DNA from: Aquatica leii
Taxonomy: Eukaryota; Arthropoda; Insecta; Coleoptera; Lampyridae
Length of the DNA: 64,000 nucleotides
NCBI GenBank assembly: GCA_035610365.1
Contig: CM069435.1
Coordinates: 65,159,389 to 65,223,388, forward strand
Direction: 5' to 3'
The position numbers and the translations under genes were made by a program. Below, piece after piece: positions 51,401 to 55,162 of this stretch. Position 1 is the stretch's first letter, and each line of letters opens with the position of its first letter. The notes beneath the pieces were generated by a model that searched no databases, had not been told where the DNA came from, and was given only the letters and a program-made list of their open reading frames with translations.

Positions 51401-53816
51401 AGGTGAAGTGGGGCCGTTTTTCCCCGCGTTTGATTTAGATCAAAGTAAACTACAAGCTATGGGCACTGAAGAATCGCAATGCGAAGATATATTTAATGAA
51501 AACGCCATTGAAATTGCCTCGTCCCTTGCTGAGAATTCCGTCTCTTTATTAGACGTCAGCGACAAGCATGAAGATGGTGCCGAAGCTTCAACATCTTGTG
51601 AGATTACGGATAATTTAATAGCTGTTATGTTTTCAAAACAAAACCGTTCTAACAAAACTGGTTTTATATTCTTTAAAGGTTCTGATCATAATTACCATAG
51701 CATGGGAGATCCGTTACTAGGAGGAGAATGTGACACAAATGAAAGTGACCATTCTTCAGATCACAAAGAAATACCATCGCCAGAATTAGAAAATGTTCTC
51801 GTTAACGATACAATCTTACCATATATATCAACACTCACAGATGGTCATCTTAATCAAGAATCCTCGGAGGACAGCGGCGCCGATTTTCAACTATTGGAAC
51901 TGATCGGGAACACCCTTGCAAGAGAATCAAGCCCACCTCTTGCCCAAACAATTACCTGTGATAACCTTTATCAACCCAACTTAAAACAAGTAGAACTTGA
52001 GTATGACGAAAATGCTACAACTAACGCAGTTGAATTTTCAAAAATAAACAACGAAGTCTTTATAAATCAGTTTCAACAGCAAACGATGAGTGTTGAAAAT
52101 ATGAGTGAATTGATGAACGTAGTGTTAACCAGCATACAAAATCTAAATAACATGACTAAACCAATACCAATTCTCCAACAAGACCCAAATTGCAAAGATG
52201 ATTTATTCTTACCGACAGATTTAGACCTAAACGATGTTATACATCAATCACAACCACAAAATTTAGATCTTATTTGTGACTTTTCCCAAGCTCAAGCGCC
52301 AGATCTTAGTTCAGAATGCAGCTCATCGAACACGCCGATACCCGAAACCGATTATTCCAATTTACACTTCGTACCAATTTCTTATGAAAACGCTCCAATA
52401 CCTGAAAATTCATCAACTCAAAAAGTTATAGTGGAACATATACCTCAATATTTTGAAGATTCCGTTAAAAAATTGCCACAACCAGAGATTATTACTGAAA
52501 AACCGTCTATTAAAGTAACTGCCCCAAGACCCACTCTATCAGAAACTATCGCAATGGCAAAACAAAACATCGCATTATCTTCATTGTCTTCTAAAAAACC
52601 GTTAAATAACTTAGGCTTTGTTCGCAACAGTAGTAAAACTAAACCATCTGCGCCAAAACCGAAAAAAAGTTGCGACTCTAAATCTAAAGAAGAACCGTGG
52701 AAAGAAGTTGAAGCTCCAATTAAGATAAAGAGTATTGAATCGCTGACTAACACACCTGTGCCTAAAAATTTTACATCAAGCCCGCCTAAAGAAAGAAGTC
52801 TGCCTATTATAGACGATTTAACTCCAAGCACGAAAAAAATTGAAGTGAAAACTAATAAGATTAAGGAAGATGAAAATTGTGTAAAACCAAAGCAATCACC
52901 TGCTTATACAAAAAGTCCAAGAACACCAAGGCAGATGGAGCAAAAAATTGAGTCAAATGAAACTGCAGAATTTCTTAGTCAAAATCAAAGTGATATGATT
53001 GATAACGTGAAACGAAGAAAAAGAAAACCGGTTGATTATTCGTCCATAGAAAAATTGTTAGAAAATGATGAATTCGATTATATAAAAGCACAAAAAATGA
53101 GGAGTAAAAAAGAGGATAAGACTAAAGGGAAACAAAAAGAAGAGGATACAAAAATTAAGAAAGTGGTTGTTACGGACGATGCTATTCCATCTACTTCAAG
53201 TGTTAATGACGATCAACCAGTGGCTGTTAAAACGAAGCCGAGTATATTTGAAGATTCTGATGACGATATACCTAAGAAGAAAAGGTCTAAGCCCGAACCA
53301 CGATTGGAAGCGGAAGCAATGAATGCTTTGTTCGACAGGTTAGTTAAAGAAGGCGACATTAATAAGGTGACTAAAGCGAACGTCGCTCGAGATCCTCCGA
53401 GATCAACTACTAGTAGTATATTTCCTGTGGATCCTGGATTGCAAAAGAAACCTGAAACGACTCCTGTCAAGCAAATAGGCGTTGTTAATCCTATTCCTCG
53501 TCAGAGTAATCACATGAGGAAGGAACTTCTTCCTAGTCGTGGTAGTTATGGTGCCAGCGAAGAAAGTCGAACTTCTAGTCAGTATTATCCATATTACCCT
53601 GAAAGGACTCGCCGTTCGTATCCATATTCTAGTAGAGAAAGTAGAGATTCCAGGGCATCGAGTCATCAGGGAAGTGGTAGACGTCCAGAATATTCGACAC
53701 ATTCAAACGACCAAAGATATTCATCGCAAAGATCATCGAGTTCGTCCCGAAGTAGTAGGAGTAGTAGGCATCATTCTAATTCCAGATCAAGTACAGAACA
53801 ACGAGGTTATTGGTAA
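21335..53816 (+). CDS. Very large unrecognised nuclear-type protein; six coding exons
   Basis: Whole-gene entry. Joining 21335-21443, 21491-21605, 30398-30503, 38067-38540, 42990-43439 and 43491-53816 gives 11580 coding bases, a stop and 3859 residues. Each junction has GT-AG ends and the phases (1, 2, 0, 0, 0) close without a stop. The start ATG follows a TTTTTTACAG acceptor and an in-exon leader of four bases, so an untranslated exon probably lies upstream. Residues 1-270 are rich in Leu, Tyr and charged residues and look helical. The remainder is low-complexity, acidic and Lys-rich. It contains SIM-like, RVxF-like and basic nuclear-localisation-like motifs, a 13-copy decapeptide array and an Arg/Ser/Tyr tail. 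I recognise no enzyme or known DNA-binding domain and assign no name. A nuclear scaffold role is inferred from motifs only. Confidence 0.8.
21491..21605 (+). CDS. Main gene coding exon 2
   Basis: Follows a 47-bp intron whose acceptor is GCTTTTTAG. It encodes residues 37-74, beginning [19 protein letters not shown] after the split Thr codon and ending in a Lys-rich helix (AEIIQRLKK). The GTAAGT donor at 21606 leaves two bases of a codon. That phase does not fit the 38-kb exon and pointed to the missing exon at 30.4 kb. Confidence 0.75.
21606..24590. other. Intron DNA, mostly without recognisable features
   Basis: First part of the 8.8-kb intron (21606-30397). Apart from the small open frame at 22892-23032 I see only AT-rich sequence. 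Confidence 0.4.
22892..23032 (+). CDS. Possible small ORF or exon remnant, 46 residues
   Basis: ATG to TAA reads [20 protein letters not shown] followed by a strongly basic helix with [15 protein letters not shown]. Charge pattern and composition look more protein-like than the surrounding intron and resemble the C-terminal tails of insect Myb/SANT-like transposon-derived proteins. No Myb domain is visible upstream. It lies in an intron of the main gene on the same strand. It may be the end of a decayed element or chance. Confidence 0.25.
   Translation: MNPLQQLKELKAIASDTKNISEKKRKRSAERNELVARTLRNNDVVL
24590..24795 (-). mobile_element. RTE-like reverse transcriptase scrap
   Basis: Minus-strand codons read [20 protein letters not shown] followed by [18 protein letters not shown]. 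This is the RT thumb-side motif (G-L-x-V-N-x-x-K-T-K-Y-M, then Y-x-F-E-x-V-x-x-F) that follows the YADD box in RTE-like LINEs. Neither the YADD box nor the downstream LG motif is visible. The scrap lies just upstream of the SHMT pseudogene. Confidence 0.6.
24846..25990 (+). pseudogene. Serine hydroxymethyltransferase processed pseudogene
   Basis: SHMT normally interconverts serine and glycine using pyridoxal phosphate and tetrahydrofolate. Here the copy is intronless and starts at an ATG in good context. It has LIASENFTS near 24943-24967, then loses well over 100 codons near 25035. It resumes in a clear stretch (25050-25400) with [25 protein letters not shown] and [11 protein letters not shown], so the PLP-binding lysine codon survives. 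A frameshift near 25395 is followed by [13 protein letters not shown], another frameshift near 25515, and [15 protein letters not shown] before a stop at 25822. An AATAAA at 25971 looks like its poly(A) signal, but no A-tail remains. It sits in an intron of the main gene, same strand. Non-functional. Confidence 0.9.
26150..27570 (-). mobile_element. RTE-like LINE, endonuclease and start of RT
   Basis: On the minus strand, 27470-27230 carries QETKL followed by [14 protein letters not shown] and GFIVNK. Next come [12 protein letters not shown] (27175-27140), [20 protein letters not shown] (27095-27030) and a degenerate IDYFLV/KLRQELL segment (26960-26920). These are the ordered motifs of the AP-like endonuclease of RTE-like LINEs. 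The start of RT follows to about 26150, with a broken KKSGH near the end. Stops throughout make it non-functional. The T-rich + strand open frames at 26318-26750 and 27376-27837 are antisense shadows. Confidence 0.7.
28300..28640 (-). mobile_element. Mariner-like transposase scrap
   Basis: Minus-strand codons around 28590-28470 read [20 protein letters not shown] followed by a short stretch ending in THIWNEE. This corresponds to the first catalytic aspartate region of mariner-like transposases of the type found at 39.0-41.0 kb (I-L-F-S/T-D-E-x-x-F, then a W-x-x-E-N segment). The rest is unreadable. Confidence 0.45.
28640..30397. other. Intron DNA with short direct repeats
   Basis: A GTTTGGTGGTACGC word occurs twice (near 29403 and 29465), and a related GTGGTACGAC near 29689. 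This suggests decayed transposon ends. No coding signal is recognised. The acceptor of coding exon 3 (TTACAG, 30392-30397) closes the intron. Confidence 0.35.
30398..30503 (+). CDS. Main gene coding exon 3
   Basis: 106 bases, encoding residues 75-110 after completing a split Lys codon. It reads [20 protein letters not shown], then [14 protein letters not shown]. The acceptor is AATTACAG, with a weak pyrimidine tract, and the donor is GTACAA at 30504. Its length of 3n+1 is exactly what is needed to link exon 2 (two bases left over) to exon 4 (phase 0). The sequence continues the helical Leu/Tyr/Arg pattern of its neighbours. This exon is too short to stand out as an open frame by itself. Confidence 0.7.
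30822..31970 (+). repeat. Fold-back dispersed repeat, copy 2
   Basis: Larger copy of the repeat at 2030-2790. The stretch 30925-31440 is a ~515-bp palindrome. The arm with ATCAACTAGTCGTTTACTACATACTTGAACT (split here as ATCAACTAGTCG and CTACATACTTG) near 31045-31075 is mirrored near 31310-31345. The inner arm at 31105-31145 is mirrored at 31238-31275. The shared 3' section runs to about 31970, with a block around 31695-31840 that is deleted in copy 1. An AACCGAC word at 30822 may mark the left end. Non-coding. Confidence 0.75.
31970..32540. other. Intron DNA, no recognised feature
   Basis: AT-rich stretch between the fold-back repeat and the Gypsy LTR. Nothing supported. Confidence 0.35.
32540..34450 (-). 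mobile_element. Gypsy (Ty3) LTR retrotransposon, partial pol plus LTR-like end
   Basis: Reading down the minus strand, RNase H comes first: [20 protein letters not shown] near 34315-34255, then [20 protein letters not shown] and LLAVVKS near 34240-34160. Next is a linker with [19 protein letters not shown] near 33720-33660. The integrase core starts at 33650 with [20 protein letters not shown] followed by YFTKWTDAY. The integrase C-terminus at about 33060-32895 has [18 protein letters not shown] and [13 protein letters not shown], the GPY/F module. A purine-rich tract (minus strand of 32766-32780) precedes a TGCCGC start, suggesting the 3' LTR lies below 32764. Protease and most of RT are missing, and stops are frequent. 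No env region is seen. Non-functional. Confidence 0.8.
34625..35840. mobile_element. Possible mariner-like relic
   Basis: An ACAGGGTGGCTTAAATT-type end at 34634 resembles mariner termini. About 35195-35225 (+) reads [13 protein letters not shown], similar to the N-terminal helix-turn-helix of mariner-like transposases of this window. No right end or catalytic motif was found, so this is tentative. Confidence 0.25.
36050..36215. mobile_element. 166-bp MITE with terminal inverted repeats
   Basis: The left end is CAATGGCGGCTGGTGG and the right end, reversed, is CTGCAGTGGCGGCTTCTCC, an inverted repeat around TGGCGGCT. The 7-bp sequence TTTTTCG flanks both sides (36043-36049 and 36216-36222) as a likely target duplication. 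The interior is AT-rich and non-coding. A related copy lies at about 59545-59700. Confidence 0.65.
36223..38066. other. Intron DNA, no recognised feature
   Basis: AT-rich. A CTCTGAAGATGTCCAGTGTAAC string near 36737 faintly resembles a Penelope 3' region but has no supporting coding motif. Confidence 0.35.
38067..38540 (+). CDS. Main gene coding exon 4
   Basis: Encodes residues 111-268, opened by the acceptor TTTTTTTCCTTCAG and closed by the donor GTAAGT at 38541, both strong. It begins [20 protein letters not shown] and continues with Leu/Tyr-rich amphipathic helices ([19 protein letters not shown]) up to an acidic end ([12 protein letters not shown]). Open frame and composition mark it as the most globular part of the protein, probably one helical domain together with exons 2-3. 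I do not recognise the fold. Confidence 0.85.
39011..40980 (+). mobile_element. Mariner-like element with long terminal inverted repeats
   Basis: The first ~300 bases (39011-39320) and the last ~300 (40680-40980) are reverse complements with substitutions. For example, TATCTAGAAACAAAAATG is opposite TATCTAGAAAACAAAAAAT, and ACCGGTCTATTTTGGTTGTG is opposite ACCGGTCAATTTTGGTTGTG. Inside, + strand codons from 39430 give [20 protein letters not shown] and [20 protein letters not shown] (two helix-turn-helix units), then RSYTQALL. They continue to a degenerate [20 protein letters not shown] (normally QDGAPPHYA) and [20 protein letters not shown]. The second catalytic aspartate is lost and stops are frequent, so it is dead. 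It lies inside an intron of the main gene. Confidence 0.85.
39430..40400 (+). pseudogene. Mariner-like transposase remnant
   Basis: Coding remnant of the element above, homologous in motif order to the minus-strand remnant at 55.7-56.8 kb. Landmarks in order: an N-terminal helix-turn-helix (39430-39700), a second one (39700-39790), a [13 protein letters not shown] segment (39930-39970), [20 protein letters not shown] (40160-40220) and [18 protein letters not shown] (40300-40350). At least one frameshift lies near 39655 and several stops follow. The DDE/D aspartates are only partly kept. Confidence 0.75.
40991..41055 (+). repeat. tRNA-like SINE head
   Basis: A perfect pol III A box, TGGCATAGTTGG (40998-41009), is followed by a weaker B box, GATTTCAAGTCC (41033-41044), with 65 bases in all. 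A stem between the ends is not convincing and the element directly abuts the right end of the mariner-like element. It is more likely a SINE head or tRNA pseudogene than a functional tRNA. Confidence 0.5.
41056..42550. other. Intron DNA, no recognised feature
   Basis: The two + strand open frames at 41856-42053 and 42130-42471 have no recognisable motif or splice context, so I do not call them genes. Confidence 0.35.
42560..42800 (-). mobile_element. LINE reverse transcriptase scrap
   Basis: Minus-strand codons around 42775-42725 read [16 protein letters not shown], at the position of F-A-D-D-I-V-L in LINE reverse transcriptases. A G-L-Q-x-x-L-A-K-K stretch follows, resembling V-G-L-K-I-N-x-x-K-T-K. 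It lies just before the exon 5 acceptor. Short and degraded. Confidence 0.4.
42990..43439 (+). CDS. Main gene coding exon 5
   Basis: Encodes residues 269-418. The acceptor is AAATTTCAG; the donor GTAATT at 43440 opens a 51-bp intron. Notable are a Cys cluster ([13 protein letters not shown], residues ~318-330), a SIM-like ILYISDDDG (332-340), [10 protein letters not shown] and a second SIM-like PIIDLDGDE (353-361). The stretch is very acidic. The order SDDD-x-x-SDIEIT-...-P-x-I-...-DE-x-LK is repeated at the start of exon 6, suggesting an old internal duplication. Confidence 0.85.
43440..43490 (+). other. 51-bp intron
   Basis: GTAATTATTAG at the 5' end and TTTTATTTCAG at the 3' end. If retained, translation would stop at TGA 43461-43463, right after exon 5. 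Splicing keeps frame 0 on both sides. This is near the lower limit for insect introns. Confidence 0.75.
43491..53816 (+). CDS. Main gene coding exon 6, 10.3 kb
   Basis: One open frame from the acceptor at 43490 to a TAA at 53814-53816, residues 419-3859. The first codons ([14 protein letters not shown]) lie upstream of any ATG in frame, so this is an internal exon start. Features in order: SIM-like [11 protein letters not shown] (456-466), a 13-copy decapeptide array (687-816), a basic block with [13 protein letters not shown] and PPPRRVTRS (about 1170-1200), basic [10 protein letters not shown] (about 1940), RVxF-like KVQF (2507-2510) and KRVRFS (2558-2563), a long Lys/Arg/Glu/His tract (about 2600-2800), [20 protein letters not shown] near 3690 and an Arg/Ser/Tyr-rich end. 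The stop overlaps a splice-donor-like GTAAGT. Confidence 0.9.
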   Translation, partial: NSSTEGNLDVIEEKVCVTQYTYLNDKGNRSKDVFCDDVISVLVSDDEDNSDIEITGTTFIPTIEIESDERLKNDAVNKEVLPLTKDTNEAANNDNTIQSLLDQDHNKIPTNKCLEENVTKFDSINEKPIINNDSEDLPINVEQPRLDESLRMIHENKSVAEFISDSSTKSSEQLESTVNSNGLIEDVDLHEDISVDVNVQLRNRDLVDEKTNDELTKKIIDQLESAIQDTETTSKLLQQNNTLKPQTETSLSEITQEMQYEHDIPIVTEEIVNESIEPEEIVNESIEPEKIVNESIEPEEIVNESIEPEEIVNESIEPEEIVNESIEPEEIVNESIEPEEIVNESIEPEEIVNESIEPEEIVNESIEPEEIVNESIESEEIVNESIESEEIVNESIESEEIDTYSLSQNLAQEEIVEVDTMLTQEEISTFSEHLVDEETRGNSPNADSGVFDVSPVAVSEETSTPSYSYELTTETQFQNNEDGATDCIVRSEEVVEVHPDIEDYVDEQIIELQTTEVNGLNSAPSDQNIESDFLTTVEVTTTSIDCEEPAVEETENSNNEYEAADGEEKQNTQNETSVVEPLSEETFQPNVLETLENSTELSDFETGKIILTEGNEVLSTEIYTPDEALVEPRTEVVSTNMDIFANAATDLTKATDFQQNDSDLVSTNQINTIENEEKNPPGFEVENDVFDSCAIEPKIEHITDDYVHEETVVIEPCETFAEEISLNDLDILATAAAKRKKMEFVRVKGVKKSKKGRKKIKDKVTIEDSPPPRRVTRSTTVSKLIISNNDVQDNSKCIPSTFMNLENLVTPPPVCVYNLIPSTISDEESIDEPFSSVQNLQAILVRNVAFDEDTLDDNITLVTHEKEVQDEVIISIPESEKDYPGINYDILDQTEEFAANTNLSLSTSEELCKELKLTMTKNKEITNTESHQIVSTEVDNKLTEPIIGNQNTLKVQKNKKKTVDKVTHTVPIKKRRNYGKNVTNPDEEEVIEKPVPDKKQNLNEVLDTEIKQKRISAPDRPFPTKAALKCFQIPCNPYVQLQKLSVTCENTIMARQIKYQDETKNREKRESRSLSESKPKIPEPKLKRRKGRRSTVDGVLNEDDTKIADTKIARRRMSSKFSCEMLMGIENGLEINEILENKDLTKPHCENTPENLETESIVRTRSKSGRNKKAETKNISTTLDDDILPVPQNTENVKSQQEHLKLDLNNQLCENQSDEGNTIEETLKLETDEQFEKKRGKKREPKKRKGKTKFILKKTRLVVEDKCNLQENVENNTLEHHPKEVLEGSGKVLDLSTHNQPVEEDKNAINDTSESSNLHFDDNINTDVIEPSLEINQVPNVEQSLITEKLDYDSIEGTAVQEITVMQEYTSSDVIEFPKENRIECEHQNETSQEIDIKSNDTTEEFIKSAQDDEKYIEQECSAKQIEEQLCFNDEGNYEINKETENEIQHSEPKHLQTEDGPNEVFVEEQVQKVSSEKSELDHLDKEIETKSNDNDENVSSTKPNEDSSPEILQTRNSISTNKKSNKLYFKKDRRRKYKELNKKCIKGKSKKAKIRKKTNDENLKTVTSKEHKIKVTDQKKVDKRKQSNPKSKCKVDGEGYQTNNDDEPKNLPAVQNETLDVNENACFHKEDVNAIPLPGEEPLIHEEVKFETDNVNNESDLSRDILVTAPNEHQESAIVEETVTCEDFNKVENDDASGKEINDEINEISSSGEAQNTSSHTTASDHNLISTPKEPSLWTIDKIISTIDTENKIDLEKSNQIENETKSLTESNEDKVDVEHDVLITPIEPITSKEHIANNKLNEENKFDSHINDVALEEEALDLSSTSEKSVLNNGFLEETLETEHSSNERETFCEATDMPNKPISEVNQFFDTSKSDDLNSIRSSNNELANNDLVKDVQCVDETLNNNAIENIATLKEYKQYMVNPADIVVGHEESIVATDDTLNTSSKETKINASLDGTERKYTNTFSKIKLKRRNSISTDTNVFREQNVSKETDILDKYDIECTPYKKTREAVVQSRDSRNDTEINKINELIVTDRIKISDQEDQNYKQETIETSKTEDFNVKEDGQCSDDEVVLVSVEKLPEGKVQFHDDEYAYDSEPVIDKLFEKYAKKKTNNHSESEASLDSITTRQKKIPNDKRVRFSMETNTVKRIFSFEDDTNINPSIPKKIKIDEDRRSKENNSQSKSKRNRKDCLQVDKKRHHSKNRENKSKDRKKEKEVSNDDKKSHKGEKSNRDIKTETRKQEKARDRSDSPTKRNIDNQLVKKDNESNLKREKSVRTERDSRKRDKKRECVETTLKANLESPKKIKHVVENISVKDDKNKKIVKEEKCKKVHRDKHVSSKTKHSGSVDKPNKITTHSEILKEHHHKETIQETIPKHQKEKTAKSPKRQKENLESFGDSGYLEEKCCNIPNTENCETLMKTKTEEEIKTNKNISDTSISELQSSNEEEKEANIDENYENGDGKNESTDKTEVDIEQSKLQVTPSSSTDDNTEHQANPVENDQNLLEKEPEMVSEPPLEVVEKSHDQDKDNNNIGEQENTVDNDRELEKFSLTNESSKKLVSIKKKESRIDLIIENLKNKTQKDNGETFIDLMIDDKIDHEEHVESTIKPDNYLVETVSHQSEPVDSKTVNDLDKGEVGPFFPAFDLDQSKLQAMGTEESQCEDIFNENAIEIASSLAENSVSLLDVSDKHEDGAEASTSCEITDNLIAVMFSKQNRSNKTGFIFFKGSDHNYHSMGDPLLGGECDTNESDHSSDHKEIPSPELENVLVNDTILPYISTLTDGHLNQESSEDSGADFQLLELIGNTLARESSPPLAQTITCDNLYQPNLKQVELEYDENATTNAVEFSKINNEVFINQFQQQTMSVENMSELMNVVLTSIQNLNNMTKPIPILQQDPNCKDDLFLPTDLDLNDVIHQSQPQNLDLICDFSQAQAPDLSSECSSSNTPIPETDYSNLHFVPISYENAPIPENSSTQKVIVEHIPQYFEDSVKKLPQPEIITEKPSIKVTAPRPTLSETIAMAKQNIALSSLSSKKPLNNLGFVRNSSKTKPSAPKPKKSCDSKSKEEPWKEVEAPIKIKSIESLTNTPVPKNFTSSPPKERSLPIIDDLTPSTKKIEVKTNKIKEDENCVKPKQSPAYTKSPRTPRQMEQKIESNETAEFLSQNQSDMIDNVKRRKRKPVDYSSIEKLLENDEFDYIKAQKMRSKKEDKTKGKQKEEDTKIKKVVVTDDAIPSTSSVNDDQPVAVKTKPSIFEDSDDDIPKKKRSKPEPRLEAEAMNALFDRLVKEGDINKVTKANVARDPPRSTTSSIFPVDPGLQKKPETTPVKQIGVVNPIPRQSNHMRKELLPSRGSYGASEESRTSSQYYPYYPERTRRSYPYSSRESRDSRASSHQGSGRRPEYSTHSNDQRYSSQRSSSSSRSSRSSRHHSNSRSSTEQRGYW
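44295..44684 (+). repeat. 13 x 30-bp in-frame tandem repeat
   Basis: Thirteen uninterrupted copies of a 30-bp unit encode [10 protein letters not shown], with minor variants ([10 protein letters not shown] in copy 3; Ser replaces Pro at the end of copies 11-13). DNA copies are nearly identical, with a few synonymous changes, which suggests recent expansion by slippage or unequal crossing-over. A partial unit (EEIDTYS) follows. Confidence 0.97.
53527..53813 (+). other. Arg/Ser/Tyr-rich C-terminal tail
   Basis: The last ~95 codons encode repeated Ser, Arg, Tyr and His with [17 protein letters not shown] and [20 protein letters not shown] stretches. They resemble an SR-type tail, which in other proteins is phosphorylated and mediates nuclear RNA-protein contacts; here that is inference. 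It directly precedes the stop/donor-like site at 53813. Confidence 0.7.
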
Positions 53817-54028
53817 GTTATTTTTTAGTATTTTGGTCGTGGGAAACAAATTCTAAAATACTTAAAAGATAATTATTTTTCATATTTTGTTATATTACAC
53901 TCTCACTTATCCGATTGTTTCGATTGAGATAATTAATCTGATACGACGATCTCGGGTCGATAAGAGGACGGGAAATTTCTGTTGCTTTTCGTCCTATATT
54001 TATGACCTTATATAGTCTCGTTTTTTAG

Positions 54029-54116
54029 CTTACCGGAAACGCACTCAAACGATGACTATTCCCATTGCCCCAGAAAGTATAGAAAAAAAAATATTTTAAA
54101 CAGGCTATACATTTAA
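54029..54116 (+). CDS. Possible alternative last exon
   Basis: If the GTAAGT at 53813 is used as a donor and TTTTTTAG (54021-54028) as acceptor, the joined frame reads CLPETHSNDDYSHCPRKYRK, then KNILNRLYI and TAA at 54114. This would replace the terminal Trp with 29 residues. The site strengths are fair, but there is no independent support. Confidence 0.3.
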
Positions 54117-54416
54117 AAAAATTAGTACATCCGTACCATTTAAAATAGAACATTCGATTAAAGGAAATCGTTACGCCATTTTAAAAAGTGTAATCTCAGT
54201 GTTGTTACTAGTCCTTAGTATTTTTATGTTTTGGTTTGATTAAAACCAATTTACCAAATCTACGGAACAAATTCAAATTTTTAGATAGGTCACGTTAGAA
54301 TGCTTATTTACCATTTATCTTTTTTTTTCACGGCTTTTATAACCGTAACTGCAAACTATCAGAAAACATTACCCACTCGTAATTAATTAATTGTCTGTTA
54401 TTTCTAAGCATTGTAA

Positions 54417-54480
54417 AATAAATATAATCTTTAGGATCTAATTTTCTATCATTGTCTGAACTAATTTTTTTGTCAATAAA
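54417..54480 (+). terminator. Poly(A) signals for the main gene
   Basis: AATAAA hexamers at 54417-54422 and 54475-54480, about 600-660 bases after the stop codon and on the same strand, are the first reasonable polyadenylation signals downstream. A T-rich region follows the second. Confidence 0.5.
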
Positions 54481-54970
54481 ATGTACTACGATTTGACAAC
54501 TTCGTTTTTATCTTTCTATCTGAAAGAAGATACGGAGGAAAAATAATTGCTTTTAATTCGTTTTCATGCGCACAAGCAAAGATATCTATTCTACAGCAAC
54601 GTTCAAAAATTATATATTTTATACTAGATGTCTCATAATTTTTTAATGTTTCTAATTGAAATAAAACAACTGTTAATTGTTAAAATGTTAACAATGAACG
54701 CGGATTTCTATTTCTTAAAAATAATGTTTACAAGATGTCTTACCATGCATTCTTGAAGCCTGTACCTTAAATTCTTAAGTTCTTTTCAGAACCACATAAT
54801 GTTTTCAAAAGAAATTCGTCATTTCATTAATTATTGTTCCTCATTTAATAGATTTTAAAACAATAGCGTTTATTTTCAAAACTCAATAACCCGGAAACTA
54901 TTGAATTCAGGTACATTATGCTTCTTACAAATTTTGTTTGAAATTGAGAAAAGAATTGAAGTATCGAATA
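54481..54970. other. Intergenic, no recognised feature
   Basis: AT-rich stretch between the poly(A) signals and the 55-57.5 kb palindrome. Confidence 0.35.
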
Positions 54971-54971
54971 A

Positions 54972-55160
54972 TATACAGGGTGTTCCATTCAAAAAGAATG
55001 CAATTTTGGTGTGCCACGCCTGCCCCTGTGTAATTAAAATTATTACTATCTAGTAGACATGGAAGAATCCTAGAACTTTTCTATAAAACTTTTTTCGATA
55101 CCTTGTACATTTTTCCCAATAATCGACCGTCTCTAGACTTATCAGCGACTTTGTATACAG
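54972..55160. repeat. Mariner-end-like piece beside the palindrome
   Basis: Begins TACAGGGTGTTCCATTCAAA and continues AAGAATGCAATTTTGGTGTGCC. It is related to AGGGTGTTCTATTCAAAAAA near 57299 and to the reverse complement of 55320-55350. It looks like another copy of the short ACAGGGTGT-ended repeat built into the palindrome arms. Confidence 0.5.
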
Positions 55161-55162
55161 CA

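Noticed and set aside
43145..53702. Many open frames on the minus strand and other frames across the 10-kb exon
   Set aside because: Explained as shadows of the long, codon-biased + strand frame.
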